NCBI GenBank assembly: GCA_017632155.1
Contig: JAGBRZ010000102.1
Location: 1 to 20,647 of the forward strand
From: Clostridia bacterium
GTDB lineage: Bacteria; Bacillota_A; Clostridia; Oscillospirales; CAG-272
Length of the DNA stretch: 20,647 nucleotides
Reading direction: 5' to 3'
Shown: piece by piece, positions 1-7,718 of the stretch
How the letters are laid out: every line of letters begins with the position of its first letter
Numbering within the stretch: the first letter of the stretch is position 1
The notes under the pieces: generated by a model
Told to the model about the DNA's origin: nothing
The model's input: only the letters and a program-made list of their open reading frames with translations
Databases searched by the model: none
Made by a program: the position numbers and the translations under genes

Positions 1-17
1 TCTGCGCTTACTTGCTA

Positions 18-260
18 TCAAGCAAGCTTGTAGTCTCGCTTCGCTTGATTATCCGCACACTCGCCAAGACTTGCATACTCGCTCCAGCAGTCATGGAACT
101 TCTCGAAGATTTCTTTTTGTTCCTCGGTGAAGGTCTTTTCGAGGTCTTCGTGATGACGTGCCATATACCCAAGGAGCTCTTTCATCTCCTTTGAGTTGGT
201 TCTGCTGTCCTCTTGCGGTATGATATTGCCGTGCCACAGTTCTTTAATTATGCTTTCCAT
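18..260 (-). CDS. DUF6809-like small protein, altered C-terminus
   Basis: An 80-residue hypothetical protein. I chose the ATG at 260 over the GTG at 269 because a strong AGGAGG site (269-274) lies 8 bases upstream of it. The N-terminus (MESIIKELWHGNI) and the acidic helical middle resemble DUF6809, a family of unknown function common in clostridial mobile elements next to serine recombinases. As I remember the family, its C-terminus carries a YGFRLG-like segment. Here it ends in a basic stretch (DNQAKRDYKLA) and stops, so the end may be divergent, truncated or frameshifted. It lies 97 bases downstream of the defence operon on the same strand. The family call is from memory of the motif, not a search. 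Confidence 0.6.
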   Translation of the reverse strand: MESIIKELWHGNIIPQEDSRTNSKEMKELLGYMARHHEDLEKTFTEEQKEIFEKFHDCWSEYASLGECADNQAKRDYKLA

Positions 261-357
261 TGGTCGCACCTCCTGTTAGCACAACACAATACCACATAAC
301 TTCCGCAAAGTCCAGACAAATATTATTTAAAAATGCAATCGAGTCACATCCTAGCCT

Positions 358-1860
358 TTATACGCAATAAAATGCTTTTAACTCTTTTTCAATGTCGTTT
401 TGTAATTGTCTAGCTCCGTTGCCATCATTTCGATAGGGGATCATTTTATAATGTTGAACATCAAATTTCGCATTAGCAAATGGCTTGTCAGGTTCGCTCG
501 GGTTGCTTATTAAATACAATATTTCAGCTGTATTTCCTAGTTTTGCTTTAATTAGTCCTTGAGCATATCCAGCTTCATAATAAACATTAGCATTTTGTTC
601 AGTTAAATCTGCAATAAGCAATCCTGCATTTTGAATATTATTTAGAATTTCCTCAACAATATCATATGAAAATCCAACTATCTGCTTATCAATACGAATA
701 GGTGTAGGTAGTTCTATTTCATTCTCGCGATTTATTTTGTTTACGGCTTGACAAATGCTATCAAAAACAAAATTTAACTCATCCTTAAAAGGCATTGCTA
801 CAAAAATTTGTTTTGTTCTCAACTCATATATACTATTAAAAATTTCAACTACGCTTGAAGGATCAAAATTTTCTATTTCATATAATTTGTTTTTAATGAA
901 CCAAGCATTATAGGCGGTCAATTTTGCATTCCGTTGTTTGTCACCTTTAAAACAATAATATACATATGGGATAATTGCCATTCTACTTTTACAATTACGT
1001 AAAACGTCATTGTCCGAAAAATATGTATGTTCCAGTTTGCTAAATATTTCTGCTAAATCATCTTCTGTAATCGAATCACTACGATCCAAAAAGAATTTGA
1101 TGCAATATAGGACAATATCTTCTTTAACGTCCAAGTATTTTTTGATGTTTCTAAACTGCAACTTTGAATGTTTTTCTAAATAAGCTTTAGTTAAACTAAA
1201 TTCTTTGCCATAATCATTGAGCTCAGAAACAGTAAATAAATTAAATAGTCCTTGATACTGCTCTAACGGAGTCAATGGTTTTACTTTGGAATTAATGTTA
1301 TGGAATATTTCCATTTCCATCTTTTCGCGCTCTGTAGAATCAACATATCCCGAATCACTTAAAAATATAATGCAGAACGGTACAATATAGTCAACCGTTG
1401 ATTTAGCAAGAGCTTCTAATCTGTGATTACCATCAATTCTGCGAAACAACTTGTTATTGTGATAAAAGGGTGAGTTGGTATTTATTTGCATCTTTAATGA
1501 ATGTATTCCATTGTGCGCCTTAAACCCTTTGAATTTTATACCCTTACTAAAATCCTCAAGTATTATTGTTTTTGGGGTGTTATATAATTCTTGAATAGGA
1601 TTTTTTATGCTGACTTCCTCTTCGGATGTGGGCATATGAATTCCTGCATAGTTATATGAGAGAATCACTTCTGGCATAAATTTAAGGCTTCCCTTGGAAA
1701 TGAAATCTTCTATTTCTTTTACATGTTGATCATCCGCTTTGCGTTGATATGCAGGGTGAGGTGTTGAGTATTTTATAAGTGTTTTATACGAAACATATCC
1801 CCTAAACACCGGCACACCACCATAACAGTAATCTAAAATACCATATATATTGTCAATCAT
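358..1860 (-). CDS. DGQHR/ParB-like domain fused to TIR/deoxyribosyltransferase-like domain
   Basis: A 500-residue two-domain protein and the last gene of the defence operon. Residues about 30-210 resemble DGQHR/DndB/ParB-like proteins: an RRIDGNHRLEAL block at about 140-151, then FHNINSKVKPLTPLEQ at about 186-201. A helical middle (220-345) follows. Residues 351-500 start with IFVAMPF (352-358) and contain IADLT (416-420) and NVYYEAGYAQGL (425-436), the signature of the nucleoside 2-deoxyribosyltransferase/TIR-like fold; Glu429 is the likely catalytic acid. Such domains often cleave NAD or nucleotides in phage defence. The start overlaps the preceding gene by 8 bases, which suggests translational coupling. 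Whether it is an NADase, a nucleotide hydrolase or only a nucleotide sensor cannot be told from sequence. It is visibly more AT-rich than the housekeeping genes to the right. Confidence 0.8.
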   Translation of the reverse strand: MIDNIYGILDYCYGGVPVFRGYVSYKTLIKYSTPHPAYQRKADDQHVKEIEDFISKGSLKFMPEVILSYNYAGIHMPTSEEEVSIKNPIQELYNTPKTIILEDFSKGIKFKGFKAHNGIHSLKMQINTNSPFYHNNKLFRRIDGNHRLEALAKSTVDYIVPFCIIFLSDSGYVDSTEREKMEMEIFHNINSKVKPLTPLEQYQGLFNLFTVSELNDYGKEFSLTKAYLEKHSKLQFRNIKKYLDVKEDIVLYCIKFFLDRSDSITEDDLAEIFSKLEHTYFSDNDVLRNCKSRMAIIPYVYYCFKGDKQRNAKLTAYNAWFIKNKLYEIENFDPSSVVEIFNSIYELRTKQIFVAMPFKDELNFVFDSICQAVNKINRENEIELPTPIRIDKQIVGFSYDIVEEILNNIQNAGLLIADLTEQNANVYYEAGYAQGLIKAKLGNTAEILYLISNPSEPDKPFANAKFDVQHYKMIPYRNDGNGARQLQNDIEKELKAFYCV

Positions 1861-2623
1861 TTTCAGTCCTCTCTGACACGTTTGAATAATTCACCGCTTC
1901 ATCAATCTTATACATCAACATGCTTGCATACATTATTCTTCGCATTGCATCATCTTTTGAAATTGTTATGTTAGAATGTGCCTTGGGGTTGCGTAATGCT
2001 GACATTGCTCCCTGCAACATAAACATTAAGCCCTTTTGCTCGTTCATGCCTGTATCGGTCGATATGTCACACACCTTAAGCATTGGATTGTTGGGAGAAA
2101 AAACAGTTGTCATTGCTGCATCACCATCTGGGATTTTGGTAGCCGTAGGATTGAGTTTTTTATACAACTTTTTTACTCTGTCGTTAATCTCAATGAATGC
2201 ATCTTCAGCCGCATTTGCGTAATGCCCATCCAAAAACAACTGTTTAGATACCGATTCGATTTTTGGATGAAGTAGACCCCAAACACTTTGGGTTGGGTTA
2301 TTCACTTCGTTTATAAGAGCTTTGAATATAGCCATTATTTGACCATACACCTGAGGGTCAATATGTCCGTAATCAATAAACAAGTGATCTTTAAGCCCAA
2401 ACAATTCATTGCTAAAATAGGGATATTCCGTGGCGATAATTTGGGATATATGAATCAAATCATTTTTGACAACGGTAATCTCCATTTTGTTGTGTGGCGC
2501 AGCTACCCAATTCTGACCGTTGCTCATACGAACCAAACCACGAAATACATTTTGTATTTTCTGCCAATCTGTGAGTTTAATTACCCCATTTACCACTTTT
2601 GCTTCTGCTTTTTTATCGATCAC
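1853..2623 (-). CDS. TIGR02391 (Ymh) family protein with HEPN-like RX4H motif
   Basis: A 256-residue protein. The C-terminal half (about 116-245) matches what I know of TIGR02391/Hypoth_Ymh: LLHPKIESVSKQLFLDGHYANA, a paired helix with EINDRVKKLY, then GAMSALRNPKAH at 205-216. RNPKAH (211-216) fits the RX4-6H active motif of HEPN RNases, so an RNA-cleaving role is plausible but inferred. The first 115 residues are not recognised. The gene starts 2 bases after the hsdS stop and overlaps the next gene by 8 bases, so it is translated as part of the restriction-modification operon. Family members often sit beside type I restriction loci. No signal peptide or membrane segment is seen. Confidence 0.75.
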   Translation of the reverse strand: MIDKKAEAKVVNGVIKLTDWQKIQNVFRGLVRMSNGQNWVAAPHNKMEITVVKNDLIHISQIIATEYPYFSNELFGLKDHLFIDYGHIDPQVYGQIMAIFKALINEVNNPTQSVWGLLHPKIESVSKQLFLDGHYANAAEDAFIEINDRVKKLYKKLNPTATKIPDGDAAMTTVFSPNNPMLKVCDISTDTGMNEQKGLMFMLQGAMSALRNPKAHSNITISKDDAMRRIMYASMLMYKIDEAVNYSNVSERTEND

Positions 2624-2625
2624 TT

Positions 2626-3864
2626 TTACTCTCCTAATAATTCCTTCTCAAACTGTTTCCTTGCTTCTTGCCATTCTTGTTCAGCTTCAATTTTTAATCT
2701 TCTTGCTTCCATACGACGTTTTTGAAGTTCGTACACGATTTGTTTTTGTACTGTAATATCGGGAACGGGAATGTACAAATTCTGAACATCGTCATTTGAA
2801 ATTCTTGGATGAGTATTACCTGTCATCATATGCTTTGTTTGTGACAATATCAAGTCAGAACGAAGAATAGCAGCCACATACTCTGGCAAAACAGCGGAAG
2901 TGTCTATTACTCTCATAACATGAAACTCGGTAGAGCAAATGCCGCATGATTCTGCCACGACGACTTTGTTCAAATATGGTCTTAATTTACCATAAAGAAT
3001 ATCGTCTTTTTCATAAACAAAGGCCTGTCCAGAAGCATCCTCTCGAACACCGCTTAATTCACCAGTTTGACTTTCAACTCCCGCCAAGCCAAGATAATTT
3101 GGATTATCCGCAGAACTGACAATATCTCTACAAAAACTAACTACATTAGAAAGTCTAAACACAGGAATCGAACTGTTGGATCTTAACGCGTACAAAGCAG
3201 CCATTCGTTCAGGATGATAATATTGGGCGCTAAAAGTTTTATCGCCCATAATGGTTGAAAGTGTTACCGCACAGCAAACACGGTCATCATAATCGACGTT
3301 ATCCAAATTCAATGCGTCAAATAGATATTCACTTGTTTTTGAATGCAATGACGATACGCGTAAAAGCTTTTCTCTCATCCTTGTAAGCTTATTCTCCAAA
3401 TTTGCAACCATTTTTACCTGCACTTCGTATTTAGGAAGTACAGCAGGAAATGTTTCAAGAAATGATGCTGAAACACGTTGTTGACCGGCAGAACCACTAA
3501 ACACAGCTTGCGCTGCCCTCAACACATTCTCGTTTGAGAAAATTGACCATATGAAAGGCATATAGACATCTTCGGTGCGCTTTCTAACGACGTGGAATTC
3601 CGTAGAACCAAATCCAACATCTGTGGGCATTTCATCAACAATACACGATTTTCCATTTTGCATACAAGGCGTAATTTTTGCCCAAATCATATCGCCTTTT
3701 TTGAAGACTGTAAATCCTTTTTTGACCGTACCATATGGTACTAAATCATATTCAACCACATTGTTTTTTTCTTGAACATTAGGCATAGGAACAAAACAAA
3801 CAAGGCTTTCATCTGTTAGTCCTCCGCAGTCCGTCTTAGGATTGATCTCCAAATAGTTTTTCAT
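2626..3864 (-). CDS. hsdS: Type I-like specificity subunit HsdS (N-terminus cut off by frameshift)
   Basis: A 412-residue reading frame with two target-recognition halves. Each carries the HsdS pattern of a GDMIWAKITPCMQNG / DDILYGKLRPYLNK block followed by STEFHVM or STEFHVV. The first half ends near residue 140 and is joined by a helical LENKLTRMREKLL linker; the second half ends in the coiled-coil tail KQIVYELQKRRMEARRLKIEAEQ. It selects the DNA site for the methyltransferase/nuclease encoded just upstream. The ATG at 3864 has no convincing ribosome site, and homologous coding sequence continues upstream in the same frame without a start codon, so the true gene probably began near 3998 (see next entry). 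The stop is 2 bases before the TIGR02391 gene. Confidence 0.9.
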   Translation of the reverse strand: MKNYLEINPKTDCGGLTDESLVCFVPMPNVQEKNNVVEYDLVPYGTVKKGFTVFKKGDMIWAKITPCMQNGKSCIVDEMPTDVGFGSTEFHVVRKRTEDVYMPFIWSIFSNENVLRAAQAVFSGSAGQQRVSASFLETFPAVLPKYEVQVKMVANLENKLTRMREKLLRVSSLHSKTSEYLFDALNLDNVDYDDRVCCAVTLSTIMGDKTFSAQYYHPERMAALYALRSNSSIPVFRLSNVVSFCRDIVSSADNPNYLGLAGVESQTGELSGVREDASGQAFVYEKDDILYGKLRPYLNKVVVAESCGICSTEFHVMRVIDTSAVLPEYVAAILRSDLILSQTKHMMTGNTHPRISNDDVQNLYIPVPDITVQKQIVYELQKRRMEARRLKIEAEQEWQEARKQFEKELLGE

Positions 3865-3998
3865 AGTGCCACGGTAATACGGGCTATTTTTGTATTTTTC
3901 AATCAGCGAAATATAGAATGGGTATAAGGGGTTGCAATAAATCTCTCTGTTTTCAATATCCCCCCGTTTGACAGCGAAGACGCAAAGGTCATTCGCAT
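3865..3998 (-). pseudogene. hsdS: Frameshifted 5' end of hsdS
   Basis: In the frame of the downstream hsdS reading frame, this stretch encodes CVFAVKRGDIENREIYCNPL and on into MKNYLEINPK. The FAVKRGDIENR block is the usual N-terminus of many HsdS proteins. That frame is open but has no ATG, GTG or TTG. The two usable ATGs (3996-3998 and 3990-3992), placed 6 bases after the methyltransferase stop, lie in the neighbouring frame and run into a stop soon after. One extra T in the TTT run near 3984-3987 would join MRMTF to CVFAVKRGDIE and restore a normal start. So this is either a real inactivating or phase-variable frameshift or a sequencing error. A -1 slip on the GGGGGG run (3960-3965) would also join the frames, but it would lose the conserved block. 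Confidence 0.75.
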
Positions 3999-4004
3999 CG
4001 GGGG

Positions 4005-5849
4005 TTATGCGAAAAAAGGTGTTGCGTCATTTTGGAATTCCTCATATTTTGCCACAATCTCATCAAGCTGAGATTCGGTCTTCCTTCCTGTAGCATCGTA
4101 ACCGATCAGTTCGGGAGCTGCCATGAAAATGACTTCCTCTCCATTGGGCTTTTCATTTGCCCTACGCTTACGAACGAAAACAACAGATGCCTTAACACCT
4201 GCACCGAAATGAGCAAAGGCGCACTGAGGTAAGCTCACAACTGCGAGGAGTTGGAACTTTTCAAGTATGAAGTCACGAACATATTGCATGGAGCTGTTTG
4301 TCAAAATACCGTCAGGCAATACAATAGCAGCTTTGCCTGTTCCGGGCTTTAAGAATTGCCAAATACGCTCAATGAACAGCACTTCAGAGCTTTGATTCTT
4401 GCGAGGCTTCTTTCTTCCCTTGGCATCTACACTGTTTCCAAGTTCAAAGGTAGACAAATAGGGCTTTTCCGCAAGATTTATGGTAGAACCGAACGGCGGG
4501 TTGGTAAGTATCAAGTCAAAACGATTTTCACCAAAACCACGGTTATGGTCGTACATTTTTTCAATACTCTCCAAAGCATCGTGACTGATGACATTGGTAT
4601 GACCGTCATCGTGAACAATCATATTCATTTTAGCAACACGGGCAATTTCATCATTGATTTCAATTCCATAAAGGTGTTTGGCAGCGAAATCATGCCAGTG
4701 TTTAAATATGGCTTCTGGTTCATCGGGGTAGTATTCTTTGGCTTCTTCGCGAATATAGTCCATTGCGTGCAGCAAGAAACCTCCTGAACCACACGAAGGG
4801 TCAAGAACATCCCAATCGTGTTCAGGCTTCATCATTTTTACACAGAACTCAATAATGGGGCGGGGCGTAAAATACTGACCAAAATCCCCCTTAAAGAATC
4901 CGTCCATAAATTGCTCAAAGGCAACACCCTTAACATCAAGGTCGGTCTTATTCAAGTTAATGGCTTCCAAGTGAGAAACAACGGTGCGAAGGACACGATC
5001 ATCTACCTTTATGGATTCCGTAAACACTTCGGGATCTTTTACTTTCTGCTCATTATACAACGCATTGATTCGCTCAGCAAGCTTAGAGGACGGCTCGTGA
5101 GTTTTAATTTGGAACTGGTAGGGTTCACCCTTCTTGCGAGGCTTCTGTTCGTCGCTGATTTTAACAAAGATAAGCTTACAAAGCTCACCAAAAGCAGTGG
5201 GAGGAGAAAGGCGACCACCTCCCCACAAAGTTTGGTGACATTTTTTGATTGCTGCAATTAACTCCTCACGATCAACTTTCCTGATATCGTTTTCTGTTCC
5301 TTTATAAAAACGGAATTCTTGGGGTTTTCCATATGCACTCGGCAGATCGGCAAGTATATTTTGCTCACGCTCGAATGCTCCAAATTTATCGGAAACGTCA
5401 AGCACACGACGTGTGCCACCGGCAATGATAACTACATATTCAGCACGAATCTTTACCCATGTCGCATTACCAACGCCTTGTTCGATTGCCTGATTAAACT
5501 CAGCATCAGTAACGCCTTCTTTTTTGCACTCTATTACAGCATAAGGGCGCAGGCATGCATCGTCGCTGAACACAACAATATCCGCGCGATCGGTAGGCAG
5601 ACGATCAGGGATTGTAACCTCTACTCTGATTCTATTTGCCGGATACTGATATTTATAGATCAACTCAGCATAGAACTCCGCACGCACTTTTTCTTCGGGA
5701 TCTTCGAAATTCTCAGAATGGTTTTCGGAAGCTACGTAAGTGATCTTGCGTTTGCCCTCGTTTCCGCTTATAGTTACGTATCCTTCCTTAATGGCTTTTT
5801 GAAGAGGACTCATAAACGCATCTACAATCATATCATTTATATCAAACAT
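4005..5849 (-). CDS. hsdM: N6-adenine DNA methyltransferase with N-terminal HSDR_N nuclease-like domain
   Basis: A 614-residue protein. The N-terminal part (about 50-155) looks like the HSDR_N nuclease fold: RAD90 followed by IECKK with Glu107 and Lys109, a PD-(D/E)xK pattern. Residues 200-300 form the helical N12-type region. The methyltransferase core has GQYFTP (324-329), motif I DPSCGSGGF (350-358) and motif IV NPPF (450-453), the signature of gamma-type N6-adenine enzymes. It methylates, and may also cut, DNA at the site chosen by HsdS. No separate helicase-type HsdR is present, so the pair may work like BcgI-type enzymes, whose A subunit combines nuclease and methyltransferase. Alternatively, HsdR lies elsewhere and the N-terminal domain is only regulatory. 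It sits 17 bases after the GIY-YIG gene. Confidence 0.9.
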   Translation of the reverse strand: MFDINDMIVDAFMSPLQKAIKEGYVTISGNEGKRKITYVASENHSENFEDPEEKVRAEFYAELIYKYQYPANRIRVEVTIPDRLPTDRADIVVFSDDACLRPYAVIECKKEGVTDAEFNQAIEQGVGNATWVKIRAEYVVIIAGGTRRVLDVSDKFGAFEREQNILADLPSAYGKPQEFRFYKGTENDIRKVDREELIAAIKKCHQTLWGGGRLSPPTAFGELCKLIFVKISDEQKPRKKGEPYQFQIKTHEPSSKLAERINALYNEQKVKDPEVFTESIKVDDRVLRTVVSHLEAINLNKTDLDVKGVAFEQFMDGFFKGDFGQYFTPRPIIEFCVKMMKPEHDWDVLDPSCGSGGFLLHAMDYIREEAKEYYPDEPEAIFKHWHDFAAKHLYGIEINDEIARVAKMNMIVHDDGHTNVISHDALESIEKMYDHNRGFGENRFDLILTNPPFGSTINLAEKPYLSTFELGNSVDAKGRKKPRKNQSSEVLFIERIWQFLKPGTGKAAIVLPDGILTNSSMQYVRDFILEKFQLLAVVSLPQCAFAHFGAGVKASVVFVRKRRANEKPNGEEVIFMAAPELIGYDATGRKTESQLDEIVAKYEEFQNDATPFFA

Positions 5850-5866
5850 ATTAATTCTCCAATCTT

Positions 5867-6697
5867 TTACTTTCTATAAAGCTCGTCCAATGTTTTTCCG
5901 TCCTTGTCCTTCCATTCAACCCAACCGTTGATGCTGCCGCCCAAAACGAATTGTCCGGCGGAGCTTGGGGAGGTGAAGGAGACGGAAACGGTCAGTTTGT
6001 ATTTTCCGTCAACGCAAACAATATTGCCATTCGCAAGAGCTGTTTGGCGTTGTTTTTCCATAGTTGCGGAATGACACTTGCGGTTTATTTCGATTTCCGA
6101 ACCTTCAAGAACTTCGAAGTGCTCGCCATCGTAAACGCCAAAAGCAAGAATTCCGTTGCGCGTTGTATGTAAAGTGTTGGCTTCGTTTAAGGTAACCTTG
6201 GTATTATCCATCTTGTAACCTTGTGTCGCCATAATAAATTGAATTTCCTCGTATACTTCTTCAATTAAAGGAAGGTCGTATTCATCAATCTCGTATTTGG
6301 GATTAACCGAGTTTTCCACTTTGTATCGCTTGGAGTCGTGAGCTTTTGCTATTGCATAAGCTTCAAGACCGCTTATCATATCAAGAGAGAAAGTTTTGTT
6401 GTCAGCCAAGAACATAATCGCTTTGTTCCAGAAGTCCTTGGAGCGATTATGATCGTCAAGACGAGTAACACCGTTTCTAGTCTGACCAATATAAATCTGA
6501 GCAATCTTGTTTTCGTCATTCTCGCTGATTAGATAGTAAATTCCGGGGCGGTTGATTCCTGAGAGCTTCTTTGCTTCCGAAAGCAACGGACGAGGAATGA
6601 CATATGTGGTCATCGTAGAAAGTTGTCTGCGAATAGAGCGAATCCCATCTGGCTGACCGTTATGATATATTGTTTCGAGTTTCTTACTGATTGCCAT
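5867..6697 (-). CDS. GIY-YIG nuclease family protein with DUF4357 C-terminus
   Basis: A 276-residue protein. GIYYLI (52-57) and IYIGQT (68-73) form the two core strands of the GIY-YIG nuclease fold, with a likely catalytic Glu at LE112 in the following helices. The last 65 residues contain SPSSAGQFVLGGSINGW and EWKDKDGKTLDEL, typical of DUF4357, a domain found at the end of many GIY-YIG and restriction-associated proteins. It may nick or cut DNA and could supply a cutting activity for the modification system, but that is inferred from position. It starts 6 bases after the AbiEii stop and ends 17 bases before the methyltransferase gene, so it is within the same transcript. Confidence 0.88.
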   Translation of the reverse strand: MAISKKLETIYHNGQPDGIRSIRRQLSTMTTYVIPRPLLSEAKKLSGINRPGIYYLISENDENKIAQIYIGQTRNGVTRLDDHNRSKDFWNKAIMFLADNKTFSLDMISGLEAYAIAKAHDSKRYKVENSVNPKYEIDEYDLPLIEEVYEEIQFIMATQGYKMDNTKVTLNEANTLHTTRNGILAFGVYDGEHFEVLEGSEIEINRKCHSATMEKQRQTALANGNIVCVDGKYKLTVSVSFTSPSSAGQFVLGGSINGWVEWKDKDGKTLDELYRK

Positions 6698-6703
6698 TTT
6701 TAT

Positions 6704-7714
6704 TTACCTGTCTTCCATCGAATTGTTTATTTCCGATTCCAGTTTCGCTATACCATCCATAATCTCTTCAAAGCTTGGTTTATCGCCAAAGAGCATATTT
6801 TGCATATGGTCATAGTCGGCACGTAGCTTCGCTAGATTATACTCCGGAGGCATCAAACGCATTGTGCCACGCTTTGCAAGATCGTATCTTGCCCATGGGC
6901 AACGATAGAACTTGTCCTTGAATTCTACGACACGGGTTAGGAGATCGTTGTCTGCCAACGCATTATCCTTAACTGATGTTTGCATCATGCGGTAAAGGTC
7001 ATAGTAGTGTCTTGAATATCTTGACGGGAACGGTCTGTCTTCAGCACGAAAGGCTTCTCTATGTAATATGGTAACCTTTTCCCAGAATGTTCTTTCCGGG
7101 AGAACGGTTAAAATATCGGTTGAAGGTTGCTTGAAGAGTCTTCCATATTCCTGAGCTGCATAAGGTGTGATGTCAGCAACCTTTACAGGAGTCCAAGCCG
7201 CAAGAGCACCGATTTCAAGACGAATCTCCTGGAGAATTGACATGTCGGCAAAGCTATTGGGATATGCGATTTTTACCGTTTGAGGATCATCCTCATCAAT
7301 AAAGCATTTAATGCTTTCACCAATCTCTTGAGTTAAGTCTGTGATTATTGAAGGAAGGAATGTATCACGCAAAAAGATTTCTGCTTTCGTGTTTGCTTCC
7401 TTGTTAAAAATATCTTGCTTAGTATTACTGCGATTCTCCCAGGGCTCGTTGATTCCGTAACCGAGAACGCGCCAATCAAGAATTAAATCGATATCTTCAG
7501 AGAAGCGCTCAATGAGTCCGTAAGCTTTAGATAAGCTTGTACCGCCCTTAAAAGCAATATGGTCTTTCCATGAGCAACGATGGAAAAGGTAGTCGAGCAT
7601 ATAGCAAACCCAGAAGTCCTTTTCTACTATCGCATCGGTCATACCCATCTTTGCAGCTGTATTATGAAAGAGCGCTTTTCTGTCGTTTTCGTTTATTTTT
7701 GCAATATTACGCAT
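6704..7714 (-). CDS. AbiEii/AbiGii-type nucleotidyltransferase toxin
   Basis: A 336-residue protein of the AbiEii toxin family (type IV toxin-antitoxin, DNA polymerase beta-like nucleotidyltransferase fold). The core is FKGGTSLSKAY (55-65) followed by RFSEDIDLIL (70-79), with Asp74 and Asp76 as metal ligands. A later block, LPERTFWEKVTILHREA, is also typical of the family. Related toxins (MenT/AbiEii) add nucleotides to tRNA ends or otherwise use GTP/CTP to block growth during phage infection. The antitoxin gene lies immediately upstream with a gap of 4 bases. All core motifs look intact, so the toxin is likely functional. Confidence 0.93.
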   Translation of the reverse strand: MRNIAKINENDRKALFHNTAAKMGMTDAIVEKDFWVCYMLDYLFHRCSWKDHIAFKGGTSLSKAYGLIERFSEDIDLILDWRVLGYGINEPWENRSNTKQDIFNKEANTKAEIFLRDTFLPSIITDLTQEIGESIKCFIDEDDPQTVKIAYPNSFADMSILQEIRLEIGALAAWTPVKVADITPYAAQEYGRLFKQPSTDILTVLPERTFWEKVTILHREAFRAEDRPFPSRYSRHYYDLYRMMQTSVKDNALADNDLLTRVVEFKDKFYRCPWARYDLAKRGTMRLMPPEYNLAKLRADYDHMQNMLFGDKPSFEEIMDGIAKLESEINNSMEDR

Positions 7715-7718
7715 ATTG

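Noticed and set aside
3960..3965. Programmed -1 frameshift on the GGGGGG run to make full HsdS
   Set aside because: It would join the frames, but after the conserved FAVKRG block has been read in the wrong frame, so a deletion near 3985 explains the data better.
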